From positions 8,440,967 through 8,504,966 of the forward strand of contig NC_054748.1 of NCBI RefSeq assembly GCF_018143015.1: a stretch of 64,000 nt of DNA. Direction: 5' to 3'. The stretch comes from Lytechinus variegatus (lineage: Eukaryota > Echinodermata > Echinoidea > Temnopleuroida > Toxopneustidae). The notes beneath the pieces were generated by a model. The model saw nothing but the letters and a program-made list of their open reading frames with translations. It had not been told where the DNA came from and did not search any database. The position numbers and the translations under genes were made by a program. Positions 38,454-64,000 of this stretch are shown here, piece by piece. How positions within the stretch are numbered: position 1 is the stretch's first letter; each line of letters begins with the position of its first letter.

Positions 38454-39299
38454 GCTTTATAAATTGGAAGCTATTTGCATATTTTTGTCACTCTATCATT
38501 TTTACCTCCATGATTCTAATCAGGCTAATAAACTTAATGGGTTAGAGGATTTTTTATCAATCAATCTTTTACCAAATTTGAATGAACCGCGAGCGTAGCA
38601 GACGGTTTTTATCAATTAACAACACAATGGGAAAAGCACACAAACCTTTGACACGCGAAATCACTCAAGTGAGCTGTATTGACCAATCACGGTCGAGCTC
38701 TCATATCCACGGACCCACATCCGATTTGAAAACATTTCAGAGATATAACGGGACGGATTTAGACTTCTACTGCGAAATTGGGTAAGTTTTGTCTTTTCAA
38801 AAACTTTTTGACGAAATTTCTGATATTTCAAGTAATGCTAGTTAAAGTAATTTGTTTCTCTATTAAAAATTCTATGATTTTTCCCATTGGTGAAGTTGTA
38901 ACGACGTGATTGACAATTATCTCCCATTGACTTTGCACACAAAGTTTTGACTGCAGTGCAGGAGTTTGAGCTTGACTGAGCTGAGTCTGAGTGTGTGGAA
39001 ATGTGCAAGTGCAACCGTGACCGTGTCCGTGTGAAGGGGAAGTCTCGGCTGCAAAAGACATGCCTGCCGTCTGAAATTGAAAAGACGGTTTATGAGATAG
39101 AGAGTGAGAGATAAACGGTTCAATTGTTCAGAGACTTCTGTGTGGTCACTAACCTTGACAATCATGAGTCGATGACATATTAACAATTGTGTCAATAAAA
39201 AATATTCAGTGAATTTGTGCCTGACTCTGAGACTGATATCTATGTTATTTGTTGTTTCTGATGCCGTGCACTTAACCGTTAAACGTTAATGGCCAATGA

Positions 39300-39800
39300 A
39301 TATATTAAAATGATATTATGGTACAGTTTTGCGTTGGCCGACAGGCGACTTCGAGAGAATTTCCCCTCCAATCATCGTTCACAAATGTCAGCAAGTCTCT
39401 CACAGTCTCAATCTCAATCACATTTCAATCAAGGTCAATATGCGCCCCACTTCTCCAAAAATTGCTATCGGGAACGGCTCTATTTTGGCTTTGATCTCGA
39501 TGTCATCATTTAAATTCTCAGACATCGCTTTGCTTAGACCTTAGTCAGATCGGATTTGCCGTAATTTTGGGTTGAAATTACTGACAAAATCTTGCAAACA
39601 TGTGGCGAACAAACAGGTGAGCTGCCGCAGACGGATCTTTTGGTCGTCAAATACATGTACCTATCAAAACTAAGGCGAAGCCACACATTGCCAAGCGAAG
39701 CGATGTCTGAATATGAAATCGACAATGACCTCGAGATCCAGCCAAAATACTGCTGCTACCGATCGCGATATTCAGAAAAGTTGTGGGCATATTGCCTTGA
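39300..39800. repeat. Diffuse inverted repeat downstream of the BEL/Pao element
   Basis: CTATTTTGGCTTTGATCTCG near 39480 pairs with CGAGATCCAGCCAAAATAC near 39730; CAGACATCGCTTTGCTTAG near 39520 pairs with CAAGCGAAGCGATGTCTG near 39695. Probably a foldback transposon; ends not found. Confidence 0.55.
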
Positions 39801-40119
39801 AGTGATTGAAAATTTTACTTTTACTTCAAGAAATTCAGCTAACTAGCACCCCCATGTCTGCACAAAAAAATTAACTTTTTAGAAGAGTAGACATTCATGA
39901 ATTTCTTTTTATTCCACATAAAATTTCAGTTGATGTTAATGTTTCTGTAATGAAGATGGGGGGGGGGGGGCAGGTCTGATGTCTGTGCACCTAGAAATTA
40001 ATTAAGATTTAAAATCATGAATTAATAATTTTTATTCCACGATTACTTATCCAAGATGATGTTTCTTAGATTTTAATGAGTACATGTACAAAAAGTCTCA
40101 TAGAAATGTGAGAGTAATG

Positions 40120-41240
40120 ATTTTCTTGGGAAACACCTTGGTTGGTCATTTTGAGAACAAAAAATGTTACCCCATGTCTGCACTACATTATTCAAGGTTT
40201 TTGATGAGAAAGGCTGCCTTTTGACGCAGTCTTATTATAAAGTACCTGGAATTCATTTTTTTTTAAAAGAATTTTGAGTCAGATTTTAAAAGAATATTGT
40301 CCTTATGGCTTATTCAAGGCTCCACACTTTTATTTCTTGGTGGCCCGATCTGCCCACGAAAATCATAAACTCTTGGTGGCCCTAAAACAATAGAAAGAAG
40401 TACAATTTTATATCAATACATTGGTAGCCTGACTGGGCCACCAATTGTAGGCTTTTACAAAATTTTGGTGGCCCGACTCTCATTTTTGGTTGCCCTGGGC
40501 CACTTTTCATGTCAAGCCCTGCCTTATTGCAGATCTATGTAGATTTTGTGGTCCTTGCGTTTCTTCGCTTCAGAATCGTACAGATATGCATACATGTACA
40601 TGTACATATATGTGCACCTTACTATAAGAGTTGCCAAAAAACTTTAAAATTAAAAAAAAAAAATTCTGGGGAAAGCCTTGGTCAGTCATTTTCAGATTGA
40701 AAAAAAAATATGGTGCCCCATGCATCCATGTCTGCATTGCAGCCATTAACTATACACAAGATTCAAAGATTTTGATGAGAAAGGTTGCATTTTGAGGCAG
40801 ACAGGAAATACCTGAAATTCATTGTTTTACCACTTTTGAGTCAGGTATTATAAGGAATATACATGTAGATCTGTCTGTACATGGATGTATCGCAGGTGTA
40901 AACTTCATGGTCGTTGCTGGTCTTTTAATATTAGAATAGCGTATGTATGCACGTATCAAATGGTATTGCACAGACTTCAGGCACCTTGTAGTATGTACCC
41001 TCCGCCCGCTGGGTCTGGCATCCTTGGACTTGGCACAGTCTTGGGCATTTACATGGCAAGTTCCCGCAAGTCTGCACATGCGTATCTGCGCGATTCTAGT
41101 AAAAGAAGATACGTGACGAACACATACTTTCCACATGCAATACATTCATTATGAAATCTGACACATAATGGGGGAAAATAATTTGGATTTTGGGCATGAT
41201 GGCCTCAAAATGCAGCCTTTCTCATGAAAATCCCTGAATC
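40120..41240. repeat. Three-copy dispersed repeat cluster
   Basis: GATGAGAAAGGCTGCC near 40204, GATGAGAAAGGTTGCA near 40775 and the inverted TGCAGCCTTTCTCATG near 41212 are copies of one unit, each near CCCCATGTCTGCA or its like. A GGTGGCCCGA-type repeat lies between at 40330-40500. Family unknown. Confidence 0.55.
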
Positions 41241-41344
41241 GTGTGCAAAGTGAATTTGATAATTTTTGTTATTTGAAATTTCCATCATATAAGGATTACC
41301 ACCCAAAATTCCAAACAAATATTGAGATCCCAGACAGTTTACAT

Positions 41345-41618
41345 GTAGGGGAGATCGGGGTTAGCTGGAACTCGGAGTAAGTTGAAACATTGTAATTTTG
41401 ATAAACGTCTGTAAAATAAATTTATGCAATACTGCCCTCAATTTATTGCTATTAATAATATAACAGTTGCGCTTTCCCGACAGCGATGGCGGCAGCGGCG
41501 TTGTCATTGAAATCTTAAAGTACACACATTAAGGGCAGTATTGCATATTATTTTACAGGCGAAAATTACAATGTTTCAACTTACCCAGCGTTCTAACTAA
41601 CCCCGATCTCCCCTGTAG
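41345..41618. mobile_element. Foldback element with GGGGAGATCGGGGTTAG ends
   Basis: TAGGGGAGATCGGGGTTAG at the left, CTAACCCCGATCTCCCCTG at the right (one base apart). Arms share AAACATTGTAATTTTG and GCAATACTGCCCT. The loop is GC-rich. Confidence 0.82.
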
Positions 41619-41704
41619 TGGGATGAACCCTCATGACCCCCTACTGTATACATGTACATGTAGCACTTTGCCATAATTTCGCATCACAAGCATTTTTTAA
41701 TGCT

Positions 41705-42325
41705 TAAAGGACAATCCACCCCAACAAAAACTTGATTTGAATAAAAAGAGAAAAATTCAACAAGCATACCTTGTAACACTGAAAATTTCATCAAAATCGG
41801 ATGTAAAATAAGAAAGTTATGGCATTTTAAAGCTTCTCTTATTTTCAACAAAATAGTTATATTAATGAGCTAGTTACATATGTGTACTTTCAAATGAGAG
41901 AGTTGATGACATCACTCACTATTTCTTTTGTATTTCATTATATGAAATATTTTTATTTTCTCGTCATTGTCATGTGAAATGAAGTTTCATTCCTCCCTGA
42001 ACACGTGGAATTCCATTATTTTAACATTTTGTGCTTCAGGCAAGGAGGTCCTAATCGTCAAATTCGTAAAAATTGAAATATTGTATAATTCAAACAATAA
42101 AAACAAAAGAAATAGTGAGTGAGTGACATCACCAAATCTCTCATTTGGATGTAACTGGCTCGTTCATATAACTACAGTTGTATTTTGTTAAAAATAAGCG
42201 AAAATTTGAAATGTCATAACTTTCTTATTTTACATCCGATTTTGATGAAATTTTCAGCATTGTGCTTGTCTGATTTTTCTCTATTGATTCAAATCAACAT
42301 TTTTCTGAGGTGGACTTGACCTTTA
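41705..42325. mobile_element. Palindromic MITE, family A
   Basis: TTAAAGGACAATCCACC at the left and GGTGGACTTGACCTTTAA at the right. Arms carry AAAATCGGATGTAAAATAAG. About 620 bp. Confidence 0.87.
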
Positions 42326-43965
42326 AAAACAGCATGAGGTACAATTTGAGAAATGATAACTTTTTTTAAAGATGGATGGGTAGAATCTCATGGATGCTGG
42401 TCATGAAGGGGGGGGGGGGGTGGTGAGGTTGTGATATTACACAAAAAGTGTCTTTTTTTAATAAATGTACAGGTATCACAGAAATGTGTTTAAATTTTAA
42501 ATTAATACATTGTAAAATCAATTAAGAAGCTTGTAGGAGAACTTCCCAAAAGTGCTCCTGGGCAAGCTAAATTTCCTACAACTAGTACATGTCGTATATA
42601 AAAGCACTAGTACACTGTACATTACATACATGTACATGTAGCGACTTTGAAGATTATTTATTCATTCGTGTATTTTTGTTTTTTTGTTTATTTTCTATTC
42701 CCCTTGGCTTACCAATTACATGTATCTGTTGTACATGTGCCCCCAAAGTGGTATAAATAACCAGTTTGTGAAAAAAAGGTTTAAAGCCTGGCTGAGTGGA
42801 TGATATGAAAAAACAATCCTGTGGAGAGAGAATCAAGTGCTTGTATTTGTTTGTACTGTAAGTGCTGCTAGTTTACAATGTACATGTACATGTATTTACC
42901 ATACTCCAAGTGTATAGTAAATACCGCTTCAGTGTGCATAGGAAATAAATGAGGTTGACAGGAAATTTTGCCCTCATGACGGCCCAACTCTCCCCTAAAA
43001 TAAAATCCCCCCAATTAATGCATGCTTTCGGGGCCGGCCATTCTTTCTAGAGTCGCCCCAAGATGTTACAAACAATATTCAAGATTTATTTTAAGAAAAT
43101 TAATACACTAAGTGGTACATGTAGAATTTAATGATATTTGCCTGTAATGCACAATTGTTTGTTGTCCCTAAAAAGTAGTCCTTAGAAATGAGAGAAATAG
43201 CCCCAAAATTTTGCAAATGTGGAAAAAAAACCCTTAAATGAAATGTACTTCCTACCCTGTACAGCGTACATGTACTGACTCAGGACCCAGATGCACGGTA
43301 TAATGTGAATTCCTTGCACGCAAGCTTGAAAACAACATTACATCGCATTCAATTTCTTTTCAATTTCAGGGCACTGATTGGCATTATGTACCTGTGTTTG
43401 TGTAAAAACAGAAATATTTGCATTTCTCTCTCATGCATACAACTGTACATATCATGTAAAAAGAAGTAGAATAGTGTATTTTCATCACATTTACGGTATC
43501 TTTTTTGACAGGTGAGCAAATGCAAAATCTGTCGAATAAAAGTAATATGATGAGAAAAATATAAACTTTAAAAGTGGGGGAGGGGGGGGGGTGGTGGGAG
43601 GGAAGAACAATGAAATTCTTTGTTATCTTCATTGTTGTACATATGTGTTCATCTTCAGGAGATAATCTAAACATGTATAAAATGAGAGAGAAAGAGAACT
43701 CAGAGGAGAGAAGGGACTTTGATTTGATGTGTGTATATTCATACACGCAGGCCTTCTTCCTCAATCTGAGAATCGGATAGAAGGAATACACATGATGTAC
43801 TCACACGCATACAGATAGCACGTAAATTTACTTGGTCTGAAAGGCAAGACTACTTGCAAGTTGAGGTGCAATTTATGTAGTTGGAATGGGCATTATTATT
43901 ATCAGAGGCTGCATTGGAGTCTGCATGTGATGATGCGAGTCACTGCTGGGATGCACCCGACAACG
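42326..43965 (+). other. Intergenic, low-complexity, rich in TACATGTA
   Basis: No exon. TACATGTACATGTA-type palindromes near 42630 and 42885, G runs near 42410 and 43577. Confidence 0.5.
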
Positions 43966-44040
43966 GATGACTCATCCTCCATGTCTATAAATACAATTGC
44001 TGTCTTGATAGTCTGATTTCAGACCCGTCAAGATTTTATT
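43966..44040 (+). promoter_or_regulatory. Candidate upstream promoter for CKAP5
   Basis: A TGACTCA heptamer near 43968 is followed by TATAAATA near 43987. The nearest gene downstream is CKAP5, whose first coding exon has an acceptor and so needs an upstream first exon. No transcript start is visible; this is a guess from motif and position. Confidence 0.2.
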
Positions 44041-44379
44041 ACAGACAGTGCATATGGGGTGTATTGTTTTATGAAGGGGAGTGTCTGTACATGTAAGCAT
44101 GGAGAGATTTCCTGAGTGTATATTATTGAAAATCTGTTCCTTGAATATTAAAGTTTCTTTATTTTCTGATAAATTAAAAGAGATGGATAAAGTTGATGCA
44201 TGGAGGATAGGGTCTACTTGTATAGTACATGTTCATTGAATATTCTAATGTTCTCTCTGTATCTTTTGCACACTATACTCGTGTGTTAACACTACAGATC
44301 AAAATGTGTTGCTGTTTTTATTATTCCTTTTGGCCAGGAGAAAATATGAATAGAACATTTACTGTAAGTTGCAAATCAA

Positions 44380-44949
44380 TTAAAGGAGAATGAAACCATT
44401 GGAACAAGATAGCTTGTGTGAAAACAGAAAAATCAAAGAAACAGATCAACAAAAGTTTGAGAAAAATCAGACAAAGAATGAGAAAGTTAATGAGCATTTG
44501 AATATTGCGATCACTAATGCTATGGAGATAGCAAATTGGCAATGCGACAAAGATGTGTGATGTCACTTGCGAACAACTCTCCCCATTACTTTAGTATATA
44601 TTTCACTTGAATTGCCTCTTTTATCACATCTATCCATAAATCATGTAATACATATTTTTTAAGAATACATTATGGATAAAGAGTTTGTATCATCATAAGA
44701 AAAAGCAAAAAGAGACATTTTGAGGGTTTTTTGTAGTCCACCAAAGGGAAAGTTGTTCATCAGTGACATCACACATCCTTGTCGCATTGCCAATGTGAGG
44801 ATCTCCATAGTTATTAGTGATTGCAATATTCAAATGCTCATAACTTTCCCAATATTTGTCCAATTTTTCTCAAACTTTCTTTATTCTTATTCTTTGATTT
44901 TTCTGTTTCTACACATGCCTATTTGTTCCAAATGTTTTATTCCCCTTAA
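44380..44949. mobile_element. Palindromic MITE, family C (TTAA ends)
   Basis: TTAAAGGAGAATGAAACC at the left and TCCCCTTAA at the right. Same inner strings as 28040-28587. Confidence 0.85.
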
Positions 44950-45416
44950 AGGTTTTATAAACAAAGGTTTAATAAGACAATATTATTGCAGGAAAGCAGC
45001 AAAGTCATTCTGTTTTCATGTAACCCACTACTACATGTATACTTCGTACATTTTTCTAAACATGACGAAAAAAAAAAAATCTGGACTCCAACAAGTGTAC
45101 ATGACATGTACAATGTACATGTACATGTACTTATAGATAAGGCAAGAGTGACATGCTGTGTGCACATGTATGCATAAATGTTCACTGAAGAGCAATTGGG
45201 CAATCCTGAATCATGAATCCTGAAATTGGCATCCATGTACTGTGCATTGTGCACTATAGACCAGTCACACCGCATACTACATTGTACATGTGCATGTGCT
45301 TCCAGTACATACCATTACATGTATTGTACATGACCAGTGTCTTTACCATGGAGGATACTGTATTTTCTTTGTGTACATTTAAAGTCAAAGTCAAGTTCAG
45401 CGAATCAATATGAATT

Positions 45417-45655
45417 ATGATGATGATCCAATGATGATGATGAGGTTGATGATGATGAGGGTGATGATGATGATGGTGATCATGATGTAGATGGAGATGT
45501 TGGTGATGATGATGATGATGATGGAAGATGATGATGTAGAACAATGATGATGATGATGAACCTGTATGATAAGGATGATGAAGTTTATGATGATGATGAT
45601 GATAGTTGTAATTATGATGATGATGATTGTGATAATGAATGATGATGCAAAGTTC
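45417..45655 (+). repeat. GAT microsatellite before CKAP5 exon 1
   Basis: GATGATGAT runs with breaks over 240 bp, ending about 140 bp before the acceptor of the first coding exon. Confidence 0.9.
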
Positions 45656-45797
45656 TCAATGAATTTAAAAAAAAATGCTGGTGCATTCATTGATTTGGAT
45701 ACAATGCGCTCTGATAATGTCCATTTATATACAGTACGGGTACACTGTGTCTTAAATACAGTATCATCAATTTTAATTTCCCTTCTTTTCTCTTCAG

Positions 45798-63147
<17,350 letters not shown>

Positions 63148-63250
63148 GTAAGTTCTCTTGTGAACTGTTTTACAGGGTGGTTCAATGTGAACTGTGCTTT
63201 CGCAACATTTTCTCTATGTAAAAGTAGATGAGGTTACCATCTTACAGTTA

Positions 63251-63629
63251 TACCCCTTTCATAAACCCAATTATGCGGCTAATAGCAGCATAATTTGGTC
63301 GTAAAATTGGAGGAGGACAAGAGTTATCCGCATTATTTTGATGCTGCTATTATCCACATAATAGCAGCATCGGGACAAGATTTTGAGTTTATGACCGCAT
63401 TTCCAAATAATGCGGATAATTGCCATGGTGCGGTCACAAGGTCACCCTTTTCCAACACAACCGCATCGGAGGGGGCGTGTCCAGTTGTCATGACGATTAT
63501 CCGCCTTTTTCAGGACGGGCGCTCGTAAAAATAATGCGGCTTATTTTCGGAGTTTGTGAACGCAATTTTTATTGAATTATCCGCATTACTCTTAGGCGGC
63601 TAATTGGAGGATGGGTTTATGAAAAGGGT
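63251..63629. mobile_element. Foldback element with CCCCTTTCATAAACCC ends
   Basis: CCCTTTCATAAACCCAATT at the left, GGATGGGTTTATGAAAAGGG at the right; arms repeat GCGGCTAAT and AATAATGCGG. Confidence 0.8.
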
Positions 63630-63890
63630 ATTAGTTACGATTGATCCGATCAACCACACTTATATGGAAGTCTATCATTGTCATAGTTTTTCCTACATGA
63701 AATTTGCACAATGTCCTTTGTAACACAAAGAGAAGCACACTGAACTATCAATACAATGATGTATGTGTGAGTATACATCATATCTAGACTAGGAAAGATT
63801 TTGAACAAACATGCATTTATATTTTGGCATCGCTGGCATAACATCGTCGTGGTTGATTGGATCAATCGCACATCCTTGTAAGACGGGCCA
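63630..63890. mobile_element. Foldback element, family D
   Basis: TTAGTTACGATTGATCCG at the left; GGATCAATCGCACATCC and TTGTAAGACGGGCC at the right. Starts where the foldback at 63251-63629 ends. Confidence 0.75.
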
Positions 63891-64000
63891 AGATCTTTCA
63901 TGTTTTATTTTGCAACAAAAAAGTTCAATTTCTGTGGTGTTATGTTAGCTTGACATATTTATTACGCTAATATGTATATTTTATCATGATTGCTGTTTTA

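Overview
The window reads as AT-rich nuclear DNA of an echinoderm, most likely a sea urchin. It holds parts of two intron-rich animal genes, both on the + strand, with a repeat-packed gap between them. The echinoderm assignment is inference. It rests on protein divergence and on the repeat set: tRNA-derived SINEs ending in GGTAATAATA, palindromic MITEs carrying the string ATTTCATCAAAATCGGATG, and a BEL/Pao retroelement.

Region 1 (about 1-18.2 kb) carries the 3' two thirds of a BMAL1/ARNTL (cycle-type) bHLH-PAS clock gene. Nine coding exons join in phase to 518 residues: PAS-A, PAS-B with its PAC segment, a variable linker, and the C-terminal transactivation tail that vertebrate BMAL1 has. The bHLH exons must lie upstream of the window. 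Introns hold SINEs, foldback elements, a 740-bp ATG/GAT microsatellite and a 13-bp minisatellite. Downstream of the stop are a degenerate repeat and a six-copy 34-bp repeat.

Region 2 (about 18.2-45.8 kb) shows no convincing host gene. It is built from SINEs, palindromic MITEs, tandem repeats and a young, nearly whole BEL/Pao LTR retrotransposon (29436-38318) with 945-bp LTRs and a 6-bp target duplication. One possible minus-strand 3'-terminal exon lies near 20.8-21.6 kb.

Region 3 (45.8-64 kb) carries the 5' part of CKAP5/XMAP215/msps (chTOG), a microtubule polymerase. Twelve coding exons encode 557 residues: TOG1, an acidic linker, TOG2 and the start of a basic linker. One intron holds a 1.8-kb satellite of 105-bp units; another holds a hAT-like transposon remnant.

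The most unusual feature is that both genes carry extra partial copies of exon starts inside the preceding intron. There are four cases, and three of them duplicate the splice acceptor itself. One copy in CKAP5 forms a possible in-frame 21-nt microexon; one in BMAL1 gives a possible in-frame 72-nt exon extension. The two genes have no known joint function; they are simply neighbours on the same strand.
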